Part shown: positions 9,143 through 16,431 of the stretch, piece by piece
Numbering within the stretch: position 1 is the stretch's first letter
Layout of the letters: each line of letters starts with the position of its first letter
Origin: Coleofasciculus sp. FACHB-T130
GTDB taxonomy: Bacteria; Cyanobacteriota; Cyanobacteriia; Cyanobacteriales; FACHB-T130
Length of the DNA stretch: 64,000 nt
Assembly: GCF_014695375.1 (NCBI RefSeq)
Contig: NZ_JACJOG010000040.1
Location: 1-64,000 of the forward strand
Direction: 5' to 3'
Position numbers and translations under genes: made by a program
Notes under the pieces: generated by a model
Databases searched by the model: none
What the model saw: the letters and a program-made list of their open reading frames with translations, nothing else
What the model was told of the DNA's origin: nothing

Positions 9143-9490
9143 ATGCGAGTCCATTGCACTTATCGGAATGGAGGCCATAAAGTGCGAAAACTCAAAATTT
9201 TTAACGAAGTTTTACCTGAAGTCAGGCTGTTCAAGTGTAAAGAAGCCGAGATGAGCAGCAGCTACCTTCTAGAAGATTTAACGATGAAGGAAATCGCTGA
9301 CTACATGGGTTTTGGCTGTATTTCCGACCCCGAAGAAGCAAATGTCATGTCTGAAACGACAGGGTTGCCAATTGTTGGAAATTCTGTGTGGGTGAAATGC
9401 CCATCTAAGCTAGAAGTCGGAACAGTCTATGAAGGTCATTTACGCAAGAAAGAAACGTCCGGACTGCCCGAACTGAAGCTTGAAAACTGA
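9143..9490 (+). CDS. Hypothetical protein, 115 aa
   Basis: I do not recognise this protein. The likely well-folded part begins at an internal ATG at 9251 (MSSSYLLEDLTMKEIADYM), with a purine-rich stretch before it; the first 36 residues from 9143 are basic and may be untranslated. The C-terminal half is beta-like (LPIVGNSVWVKC, LEVGTVYEGHLRKKE). It has no membrane segment or metal motif. It lies between the FHA-oxidoreductase operon and a membrane protein gene, 26 bp upstream of the latter. Real but unassigned, with an uncertain start. Confidence 0.45.
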   Translation: MRVHCTYRNGGHKVRKLKIFNEVLPEVRLFKCKEAEMSSSYLLEDLTMKEIADYMGFGCISDPEEANVMSETTGLPIVGNSVWVKCPSKLEVGTVYEGHLRKKETSGLPELKLEN

Positions 9491-9516
9491 TGCGGTAAGT
9501 GGATTAAAAATTTACC

Positions 9517-9942
9517 ATGACTCCGACACTCTTTGGTCGTTGGCAAACCCGATTATTTCTACTAGCAACAGTGGGCGCGTTGGTAACGTTGCCCTTTGCT
9601 TTGGGCGTTATTAGTCCCGGTGCCAACTTGCTTTTTTTCTGGATACTAGGGTATGTTGCGGTCTTTGGACTCGGCTGGGATCTCCTATATGACTATATCC
9701 AGAAATTCCGTTGGGATCGAGATTGGCCTGGAGCTTTACAGTTGCTTGCCGGTATTTGGGAAGCAGTATTTATCGGGTTGCTGGTGAAAATATTTAGCTT
9801 ACCAGGTGTAGGACGGGATCTGCCGTTGCAATGGTTTGTGCTGCACTACAGTCTCGTGTGGCTGAGCGTCTATCTGGCGTCGCATACCATCATGCGAATT
9901 TTATTTCCGCGTTGGCGTTTCCACGGGGGTCAGTTAATCTGA
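9517..9942 (+). CDS. Conserved four-helix membrane protein
   Basis: The 141-residue protein has four hydrophobic segments at about 13-31, 36-55, 72-92 and 105-127, divided by short charged loops (YDYIQKFRWDRDWPG). It ends in a basic tail (RWRFHGGQLI). No enzyme motif is visible. The pattern fits small integral membrane proteins that are widespread in cyanobacteria and have no known role. It starts 26 bp after the preceding hypothetical gene and may be co-transcribed. A hairpin at 10037-10060 lies beyond its stop. Confidence 0.72.
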   Translation: MTPTLFGRWQTRLFLLATVGALVTLPFALGVISPGANLLFFWILGYVAVFGLGWDLLYDYIQKFRWDRDWPGALQLLAGIWEAVFIGLLVKIFSLPGVGRDLPLQWFVLHYSLVWLSVYLASHTIMRILFPRWRFHGGQLI

Positions 9943-10036
9943 CGAACGTTGCAGCGGATCGAATCCGGTTTATTAAAAAATCTAAAAATTAGCAGGGTTT
10001 ATTCGGCGTTACACGCTCAAAGAATCATAATGATTC

Positions 10037-10060
10037 GTAGGGCGGACAACACCACCCTAC
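10037..10060. terminator. Hairpin between convergent genes
   Basis: GTAGGGCGG and CCACCCTAC form a 9-bp stem with one G-A mismatch around the loop ACAACA, followed on the plus strand by AAAAA rather than T. It sits between two convergent genes and may end transcripts from either side. It also resembles small mobile palindromes of cyanobacterial spacers. Confidence 0.35.
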
Positions 10061-10074
10061 AAAAAGCCCATGAC

Positions 10075-10560
10075 TCAAGCGATATCGGGGGGCAGATTTC
10101 TGGGATTAGAGTTGAAGGAAGGCCAGTGTTGTTGCCGGTGTTCTTTAATCCGGTTCAGCAAATTTTCCCGAAAAATTTCAGCCCCGGTGGTACGATTACC
10201 GGGAGTTTCAAAGAAAATCGTGCTATTAACAATATCTCTGCCAACCATTTCAAACAAAATGTGAGTTACAGGTTCGGGCAAGGCAATAATTTCCGGATCT
10301 GGCACGGAAGAGAAAAGGTTGGCGTCTTCTAAAGTTGAAAAGGCGTGTATCACATTTTTTTCGAGATTGACTTGAGCGCGATTGCTAAGGGTCGTCAACA
10401 GCCAACCATCTTCCTGACTTTGGAGAATGTAATACTCGGAATGTTGCAGCTCAGTCGCATAGTCTACGAGAACGGGTGCAATTTCCGTAATCCACTTAGG
10501 TGGGATGCGATAGAGGGACGCTTTGTCAATCAGAGCTTGAATTTGTTGGTCTAAGTTCAT
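10075..10560 (-). CDS. Conserved hypothetical protein, 161 aa
   Basis: A soluble, acidic-to-neutral protein with no motif I can name. The start (MNLDQQIQALIDKASLYRIPPKW) is helical; the middle has beta segments (YYILQSQEDGWLLTTLS) ending in a region that mentions expression-type features such as NVIHAFSTLEDA. It lies head to head with hetZ, with only 56 bp between the two starts, so the two genes share a very short promoter region. That position is the only hint of a functional tie to hetZ. Real gene, function unknown. Confidence 0.68.
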   Translation of the reverse strand: MNLDQQIQALIDKASLYRIPPKWITEIAPVLVDYATELQHSEYYILQSQEDGWLLTTLSNRAQVNLEKNVIHAFSTLEDANLFSSVPDPEIIALPEPVTHILFEMVGRDIVNSTIFFETPGNRTTGAEIFRENLLNRIKEHRQQHWPSFNSNPRNLPPDIA

Positions 10561-10616
10561 AAGGACTATATGGGGTCTTCTGCCGTTAACGTGTCGTAGT
10601 TGGGTATGCTAGGGTC

Positions 10617-11801
10617 TTGACAACAATCAGCCATTGTGGGGAAATCTACCAGAGAGTGGTGGATGCAATCTTTCAACTACTATTTAACGAACTCCGACAG
10701 TCATCCAAGGCGTCGGAGCAGAACTGTCGTGAGGTTGCGGCGCGCATCTCTAGCGAAGTCGCCCGGATTTGCACTGAGAGTAAGCGCATCCAGGACTCAG
10801 GAGACATCGAAACCTGGGCAACAACACTGGCTCGTCTTCGCCTGAAACAATGTCTTCATTATTACCAAATGGGGGCACACCGGGGACGAGTAGAATTACA
10901 CAGCACCCTCAGTGCGATTATCTATCGCTACATTACACCGTCGCAGGTGCCTACGAGCTACCAGGCGCGGCTGACTCTGATAGAAGATTTCTTACAGGGA
11001 TTTTATGCTGAGTCCTTAAATGCATTTCGACGAGAAAGCGGAATGGGTCCGGCGTATCGTCCTCATACTTTGTTAGAACTGGCAGAGTATATGGCTTTTG
11101 CTGAGCGCTACGGCAAGCGGCGCATTCCTTTGCCCGGTCATCGCACTCAGCAATTAATCATCCTGCGGGCGCAAACTTTTTCGCAACAACAACCCCCGGA
11201 AACTTCCGTAGATATGGAGCAAGCGGCAGAGGGATCTGCCACTGATTCCGACTCGGTTTGGAATGAAGCGACGGTGCAGCAGGTGCGGGAGGCGATGGTC
11301 GCTCACGAATCCGAACCCCTGGAAAAAAGCCTGCGCCAGACGGTGATTAAGGAGTTGCTGGCTTATCTGAAAGAGCGCCAGCAAACTGAATGCGCCGATT
11401 ATTTTACTTTGCGTCTGAAAGATTTATCCGCCGGGGAAATTGAAGCAATTTTAGGTTTGACGCCGCGCCAAAGGGATTATTTGCAGCAACGCTTCAAATA
11501 TCATTTGATTCGATTTGCTCTTTCCCAGCGCTGGGAACTGGTGCATCAGTGGTTGGAAGCAGATTTAGAACGGAATTTGGGTTTGACGCCGCAACAGTGG
11601 CAAACATTTCAGGGAATGCTGAGCCAAGAGCAGGCGGAATTACTACGATTAAAGCAACAGGGATTCCCAAATGCAGCGATCGCTCAAACTTTGGGTTGCA
11701 CAGTCTCCCAGGTCGAGAAACGGTGGTTCAAGCTGCTAGAGATTGCCTGGGAAATTCGCAATCGTTCAGTATCCGGAGCAAGTGCATCTCAAGATGAATA
11801 G
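10617..11801 (+). CDS. hetZ: HetZ-like developmental regulator
   Basis: HetZ is a cytoplasmic DNA-binding regulator needed early in heterocyst differentiation in Anabaena; homologues occur in filamentous cyanobacteria that lack heterocysts too. The 394-residue length matches. Recognisable blocks are AHRGRVELHSTLSAIIYRYI at 87-106, FYAESLNAFRRE, ELAEYMAFAERYGKRRI, LGLTPRQRDYLQQRFKYH near 283-300, and a C-terminal helix-turn-helix-like part (AIAQTLGCTVSQVEKRW). The first start in frame is a TTG at 10617, which gives the expected N-terminal helix; no ATG lies near. Its last 8 bp overlap the next gene, as expected for a hetZ-patU pair. Confidence 0.85.
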   Translation: MTTISHCGEIYQRVVDAIFQLLFNELRQSSKASEQNCREVAARISSEVARICTESKRIQDSGDIETWATTLARLRLKQCLHYYQMGAHRGRVELHSTLSAIIYRYITPSQVPTSYQARLTLIEDFLQGFYAESLNAFRRESGMGPAYRPHTLLELAEYMAFAERYGKRRIPLPGHRTQQLIILRAQTFSQQQPPETSVDMEQAAEGSATDSDSVWNEATVQQVREAMVAHESEPLEKSLRQTVIKELLAYLKERQQTECADYFTLRLKDLSAGEIEAILGLTPRQRDYLQQRFKYHLIRFALSQRWELVHQWLEADLERNLGLTPQQWQTFQGMLSQEQAELLRLKQQGFPNAAIAQTLGCTVSQVEKRWFKLLEIAWEIRNRSVSGASASQDE

Positions 11802-12813
11802 TGACCTAGACAACAATTCCGAAGCGATAGACAACCGCTTTCTGGCGAGGCTGCTAGAGGATTGCGATCCTTTAGCAGCGCCACCACCCCAAGAGTCGCC
11901 TGCTCCTACAGACGACTTGGTGGCGGCAGAGCTGGAATTGGATGCGTTAGACCCACTGGATTCAGAAGACTTGAGCGTAGTGACCGACCACTTCGGTGAA
12001 GCGACCCAAGGCTGTCAACCACTCAACTTGGGAGGAGAAATACCGACTGTGCAAAATCGTTTCCATGCGCTTTTGAAGCGCAAACTCCAAACAGAAATTG
12101 AACGTAATCCACCCCTGTTTCCCTGGGAGACGGAGATTCGTAATTATGAACCTGACTATTGTGACAGCGAAGTAAATAGCTGGGTTCCCCTATGGGCACC
12201 GCAGCTCTCTAACTTTAGTCTGCCAGTCACCTTACCCGAAACGGTTTTAACACAACTGCTAAACTCTTGCCAGGAGGCCATGCAGTCGCAGCTGCAACAG
12301 GGAGCAAAAATGGTGCGTGCCGCCAGTGCTTTATTTCCAGGGCAACCCCAAGCACTGAACCAGTTAGCAGGATTGGTGCTGCTCTATCCGACCCGTTCTC
12401 CTCAAGAGCAGCAACTGTTTACAAATCGTTATGAAGAGGCGACGGACAGCCAACAAATGGCGCTGTCCTTATTGGCCGCTAGAGAGATCATCAACGCGCT
12501 GACGCTGCCTGTATCGCCGGATCGGCAGCCGGTGGAGCGGCAGTGGCAGACGACAGTTGGACTGATGACTCTCAGAGCGGAATATCAGGTAGAGGGGCGG
12601 GTTCCCAGATGCCGAATTGAGACGCGCTTGCCTCGCGGCGGCAGGTTAACCTTACGAACCCCGCAAGGCTTGGCAACGGCACAGCGCACTTATCCTGGCT
12701 ATCTGAGTGTAGAATCCTTTGATTTGGAACCCAACCAGACTTATCCTCTGGAAATTCAGTTTCAGGAACTGGATCGGCAACCGCTGATTTTTGCGATCGC
12801 GGTCGGCAATTAA
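11794..12813 (+). CDS. patU: PatU-like protein
   Basis: In Anabaena, hetZ is followed by the two-part patU5-patU3, which affects heterocyst pattern; many other filamentous species have one undivided patU. This 339-residue protein directly after hetZ fits that single form. The first 75 residues are acidic and disordered (PTDDLVAAELELDALDPLD). The middle includes PLFPWETEIRNYEPD and WVPLWAPQLSNFSLP; the C-terminal 120 residues are helical then beta-rich. The ATG at 11794, inside the hetZ 3' end, is preferred to an ATG 17 codons upstream. Identification rests on position and overall pattern, so it is less certain than hetZ. Confidence 0.68.
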   Translation: MNSDLDNNSEAIDNRFLARLLEDCDPLAAPPPQESPAPTDDLVAAELELDALDPLDSEDLSVVTDHFGEATQGCQPLNLGGEIPTVQNRFHALLKRKLQTEIERNPPLFPWETEIRNYEPDYCDSEVNSWVPLWAPQLSNFSLPVTLPETVLTQLLNSCQEAMQSQLQQGAKMVRAASALFPGQPQALNQLAGLVLLYPTRSPQEQQLFTNRYEEATDSQQMALSLLAAREIINALTLPVSPDRQPVERQWQTTVGLMTLRAEYQVEGRVPRCRIETRLPRGGRLTLRTPQGLATAQRTYPGYLSVESFDLEPNQTYPLEIQFQELDRQPLIFAIAVGN

Positions 12814-12876
12814 ATGGCTAATGGCTAATGGCTAACTGTGATAGAACAATTAGCAATGAGCAATTAGCGATTGACT
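12814..12876. repeat. Short tandem heptamer repeats (TAATGGC type)
   Basis: The spacer after patU begins with consecutive copies of TAATGGC (ATGGCTAATGGCTAATGGC) and then variants of GCAATTAG. Such short tandemly repeated repeats are characteristic of filamentous cyanobacterial spacers. Similar blocks occur at 34292-34352 and 61008-61056. No promoter can be picked out here. Confidence 0.7.
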
Positions 12877-12886
12877 AATCACCAGT

Positions 12887-15187
12887 ATGCGGCGTCTACC
12901 AGTTTTTAATCAGTTTAGGCAGCGGCTAGCAGCAATGCCGATGCCCGAAACGGAAGAATCAATTCTGTTACGGGTGCTGGTGCAGGCGCTCGTAGTGGTA
13001 GGAATCATTGCGACGGATGTAGCAGCCGAGACGCAGATTAGCTTGTGGGCTGTGCCGCTCAGCATTGCCGGTGCGACGTGGAGTTGGTATCGACGACGCG
13101 ATCGCAATGTGCCAGTGAAGTTCTTACTGGCGATTGGAATGTTGGTGGCACTGGCAGTTTTCTTGAGAAATCTGTTCGGTCAATTGAACGATACCCGGCT
13201 GGTGCTGGCAGAGTTGTTAATTCATCTGCAAGTGCTGCACAGCTTCGATCTACCTCGTCGCAAGGACTTGGGGTATTCGATGGTGATCGGGCTGATTTTG
13301 TTGGGTGTTGCTGGGACGGTGAGCCAGACGTTTGCTTTTGCACCCATATTGCTGTTGTTCTTAGGCATCGGGCTGCCGGTATTGGTGCTAGATTACCGTT
13401 CGCGGCTCGGTTTGGAACACTTAAAAATGAAAAATGAAAAATTAAAAAAGGGGAATTCCCCAATTTTTAATTGGAAATTTTTCAGTATAAATTTTTTAGC
13501 GATTGTAGGACTGGGGCTGACCATTTTTGCCCTGATGCCTCGGTTTCCTAGCTATCAGCTACAGACATTTCCCGTCAGTGCCCCCAGCAATCTCGCCCAA
13601 AAGGATTTTCCCGACAATAACCGTGGCATTGTTAACCCTGGTAAACAGGGCAAGGAAGGTTCTGGTGGTGGGTCAAACCAAGACACTGGCCCTGGCAAAG
13701 TAGATGATACCTTTTACTACGGCTTTAACAGCAAGATTAACCAGAACCTACGGGGAGGGATGAAGCCCAAGGTGTTAATGCGGGTACGCTCCCAGTCAGA
13801 GGGATTTTGGCGGGTGCTGGGGTTCGACCGCTACACGGGTCAAGGGTGGGAGATTTCCCGCGACAATCAAACGCAGACGGTAGAGCGTCCACCTTGGTCA
13901 TACCGATTTTTTATCCCCAGACAGTTCATTACTGGGAAAACCAGGGAGGTGATTCAGACCTATACAGTGGTGTCTGAGATGGCGAATCTGCTGCCAGCCC
14001 TGGCGTTTCCCAAGGAACTCTACTACCCCACGCCGAGAGTGGCACTGGATACAGAAGGCAGCGTGCGATCGCCTGCACTGTTGCAGGAGGGACTCACCTA
14101 CACGGTAGTTTCAGAAGTCCCTTACCGCGATCGCACTCGCTTGGGGCAGGCGTCAACAGACTATTCCAAACCCATCCGAAATTACTATCTGCAAGTTCCT
14201 CCGCAAATTGCTGACAAAGTGCGGCAGCTAACGGAAGAAATCTTAGCGAAGTCGAGAAAACCCATCACCTCGCCTTACGAAAAAGCCCTCTACTTGGCTC
14301 AATATCTCAAACAAAACTACACAATTCCACCAGATCCCCATAGCTTGCCATTTTTGGATGAAAACGAAGACTTAGTAGAAACGTTTCTTTTCAAGTACAA
14401 AGGCGGCTATCCAGACCACTTTTCCAGCGTCCTCACGATCATGCTGCGTTCGATTGGTATCCCAGCGCGACTGGTGGGGGGCTTTTCCCCTGGCGAGTTC
14501 AACCCTTTCACTGGCTTATACATCGTCCGCAACACCGATGCCTATATGATGACGGAGGTGTATTTTCCGAGTAACGGTTGGTTTGCTTTCGATCCGATTC
14601 CCACGCATCCACTCATTCCCCCTTCAATTGAAGAAGATCAAACTTTTAGCGTGTTGCGCCAATTCTGGAAGTGGGTTGCTGGTTGGTTGCCTTCGCCACT
14701 CACCAGTTGGCTGAATAACGTGTTCGGTGCGATCGCTACCTGGCTAATTGGGGGAATCATCTGGCTGTGGGCGCTATTATCCAGGGGGTGGGTGGGCTTG
14801 TTCGCCGGTCTCATCTTAGCGATTTGCCTGGGTTTCTTGGGCTGGCTAGCTTGGAATGGGGTGCGTGTATGGCTGTACCGTCGCTGGTTAGCGAAGCTGC
14901 CTCCGATGGAAAGTCTTTACCAGGAAATGTTGGCAAATTTACGCACTCAGGGATATGCCAAACATCCAGCCCAGACGCCCTCGGAGTACGCTTATCTGGC
15001 GTATAAACACCAGCCACCGGAATCTGCTAAGGCAATTGACGAGATTACCCAAGCTTATGTCAGTTGGCGCTATGGTAAACAGAATCCCAATGTGAATCAG
15101 TTGCGGCTGAGGCTGCGAGAGTTGAAAAAATCTCAGTTGAAGAAGCGTTGGCAGCAGCGCCAAGATTTAAAGCTGAAGGCTCAATAA
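12887..15187 (+). CDS. TgpA-type membrane protein with an inactive transglutaminase-like domain
   Basis: The 766-residue protein has about six N-terminal membrane helices (residues 25-225), an extracytoplasmic domain, a transglutaminase-like core at about 490-580, one or two further membrane helices (about 625-670) and a cytoplasmic C-terminal DUF4129-like tail. The core keeps the fold signature (GGYPDHFSSVLTIMLRSIG, IPARLVGGF). However, the catalytic Cys is P509 and the His is Y553 (NTDAYMMTEV where active members have DAHAW); only D569 in FDPIP remains. It should not catalyse transglutamination or Cys proteolysis. An A-rich repeat interrupts the membrane region at 13421-13482 without breaking the frame. 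It lies 73 bp after patU. Confidence 0.85.
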   Translation: MRRLPVFNQFRQRLAAMPMPETEESILLRVLVQALVVVGIIATDVAAETQISLWAVPLSIAGATWSWYRRRDRNVPVKFLLAIGMLVALAVFLRNLFGQLNDTRLVLAELLIHLQVLHSFDLPRRKDLGYSMVIGLILLGVAGTVSQTFAFAPILLLFLGIGLPVLVLDYRSRLGLEHLKMKNEKLKKGNSPIFNWKFFSINFLAIVGLGLTIFALMPRFPSYQLQTFPVSAPSNLAQKDFPDNNRGIVNPGKQGKEGSGGGSNQDTGPGKVDDTFYYGFNSKINQNLRGGMKPKVLMRVRSQSEGFWRVLGFDRYTGQGWEISRDNQTQTVERPPWSYRFFIPRQFITGKTREVIQTYTVVSEMANLLPALAFPKELYYPTPRVALDTEGSVRSPALLQEGLTYTVVSEVPYRDRTRLGQASTDYSKPIRNYYLQVPPQIADKVRQLTEEILAKSRKPITSPYEKALYLAQYLKQNYTIPPDPHSLPFLDENEDLVETFLFKYKGGYPDHFSSVLTIMLRSIGIPARLVGGFSPGEFNPFTGLYIVRNTDAYMMTEVYFPSNGWFAFDPIPTHPLIPPSIEEDQTFSVLRQFWKWVAGWLPSPLTSWLNNVFGAIATWLIGGIIWLWALLSRGWVGLFAGLILAICLGFLGWLAWNGVRVWLYRRWLAKLPPMESLYQEMLANLRTQGYAKHPAQTPSEYAYLAYKHQPPESAKAIDEITQAYVSWRYGKQNPNVNQLRLRLRELKKSQLKKRWQQRQDLKLKAQ
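13421..13482 (+). repeat. In-frame insertion of an A-rich palindromic spacer repeat
   Basis: Within the TgpA-like gene, TTAAAAATGAAAAATGAAAA is followed by a GGGGAATTCCCC palindrome and an AT-rich arm. This composition is foreign to the surrounding codons and typical of non-coding cyanobacterial repeats. It encodes HLKMKNEKLKKGNSPIFNWK in the loop between two predicted membrane segments and keeps the frame. Confidence 0.6.
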
Positions 15188-15273
15188 TATTTTTCGGGTT
15201 GAGATCGCGCTTTGGGTGTTGGGTGGAGAAATCGCGATGGCTTCGCCTCGGACTCTGTCCTACGCAACCCACT

Positions 15274-15303
15274 CAAAACAAAACCGAGGCTAAAAGCCTC
15301 GGT
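15274..15303 (-). terminator. Original tRNA-Leu terminator, now separated from its gene
   Basis: ACCGAGGC, loop TAAAA, GCCTCGGT forms a perfect 8-bp stem. On the minus strand it is followed by TTTGTTTTG, a standard intrinsic terminator. It sits 28 bp beyond the displaced 3' end of tRNA-Leu at 15331, in the correct orientation. Before the 9.4-kb element inserted it would have ended the tRNA transcript. It could also stop readthrough on the plus strand from the TgpA-like gene. Confidence 0.7.
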
Positions 15304-15330
15304 TAGTTACGGAGTTATCGATCGTCACTC

Positions 15331-15387
15331 ATGCGGATGAAAGGACTTGAACCTTCACTTCTTGCGAAACTAGAACCTAAATCTAGC
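15331..15387 (-). repeat. attL: displaced 3' end of tRNA-Leu
   Basis: This is the left copy of the 57-bp direct repeat. It holds the anticodon-loop-to-3'-end part of the tRNA-Leu(UAG) gene, including the T-arm and acceptor strand. It has no 5' half and cannot make a tRNA. It is the host's original 3' end, pushed away by integration; the element supplied the replacement at the other side. Confidence 0.9.
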
Positions 15388-15419
15388 TGCAAAAAGCCTG
15401 AAACCCTTGATTTGCAAGG

Positions 15420-15464
15420 ATAGTCAATAATAGTCAATCTAATATATAGTCATTTCATAGTCAA
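15420..15464. promoter_or_regulatory. Left integrase arm-type sites (four ATAGTCA repeats)
   Basis: ATAGTCA(A/T) occurs at 15420-15427, 15430-15437, 15446-15453 and 15457-15464, all in the same direction, at spacings of 10, 16 and 11 bp. The same motif is found just inside the right end of the element. Repeats of this kind next to an att core are the expected binding sites for the arm-binding domain of a tyrosine integrase. Confidence 0.65.
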
Positions 15465-15668
15465 ACGGGTCATTAAGCTAAAATCCGGAGGTGTTGGTGG
15501 ACAAGCTCCGTCGTAAATCACAGCAGCTTTTCCTTGGCTACGTGCTGAATTGACAGCTTTTCGTGCTTCATTCCAATTGGGGTATGTACTATAAATCCAT
15601 TCACCAGGTTTATCAGTAGCGATCGCTATTACAGTTTCCTGTAGCTTCCAGTCTTGCGCTTGATTCAT
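15450..15668 (-). CDS. Small hypothetical protein, 72 aa, in the element
   Basis: I do not recognise it. The 72 residues have a compact alternating pattern (ETVIAIATDKPGEWIYSTYPN, then WNEARKAVNSARSQGKAAVIYDG) that looks like a small alpha/beta domain, with aromatic residues in the middle. There is one HIP1 site in it, unusual for this element. Its last codons overlap two of the arm-type repeats, so integrase binding could affect its expression, or the reverse. It could be a directionality factor by position, but no helix-turn-helix is visible. Confidence 0.42.
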   Translation of the reverse strand: MNQAQDWKLQETVIAIATDKPGEWIYSTYPNWNEARKAVNSARSQGKAAVIYDGACPPTPPDFSLMTRLTMK

Positions 15669-16431
15669 TTTAATAAGTAAAACTACCTACCTCTTATTTG
15701 CGCCTCTAAAGCACTAAAACAACTTTTTCTTTCCCAGTGTACCTAATAAGCTTATATCGTGCCTTACAGACGATTCTAGAGGAAGTACAGATAGCTCTAA
15801 CAGAACTATGGCTTATCTGTATCTATACTCCTGATCATCAGTTCTTGAGTGCTAATCATATATAAATCCAATAGCTCTATAACTACAAACACATAATTGC
15901 TGTATACACATAGCAGATGTAATTTTACAATTTCTGCTATAGAAAGACACATACAACTGATGTAAACAACAGAAATTCAAGCTTCTAACACAATATTATT
16001 GGGATTAAATACACACACAGTATCTACAATTAGCTTACAAAAGTAGAACATACTGTTATACATGAATATGTAATATATTAATGAATAATCACAATATGCC
16101 TATAAATTGTGTAATTATAGGGATACATTAACAATAAAAGAATCAGTAATATTATTTTCAAAGTTTTTATTAAACTATAATGATTTTTACTATTTCAATA
16201 ATTGCTAGGAAATAAATAAGTTTGACTATAGTATTCTCATTGTTAAAACACTATTCACTAAGAGCCTTTAAAGCATACTCAATCTTTAGATTGTCTTTCT
16301 ATATTTTAAATATTGACATACTGACATCGATTTAACTCCGTTAATTTTCAGTATGTACATTGAAAAATAGAGAGTTAATTAAAAGTAAAGTATCCCTCTA
16401 GATTGGTAGAATTTAGCTTTATTTGCGTGTT
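15669..16431. other. AT-rich spacer inside the element
   Basis: About 760 bp of strongly AT-rich sequence downstream of the CoiA-type gene (minus strand). I found no ORF with a ribosome site and no clear terminator. Short repeated words such as TACAACTGATGTAA and AGCTAT occur but do not form an ordered array. It could contain a decayed gene or a small RNA; nothing can be supported. Confidence 0.35.

Noticed and set aside
15331-15387. Second tRNA-Leu gene
   Set aside because: Only the 3' part is present; the D-arm and 5' acceptor strand are missing, so it is the displaced att remnant.
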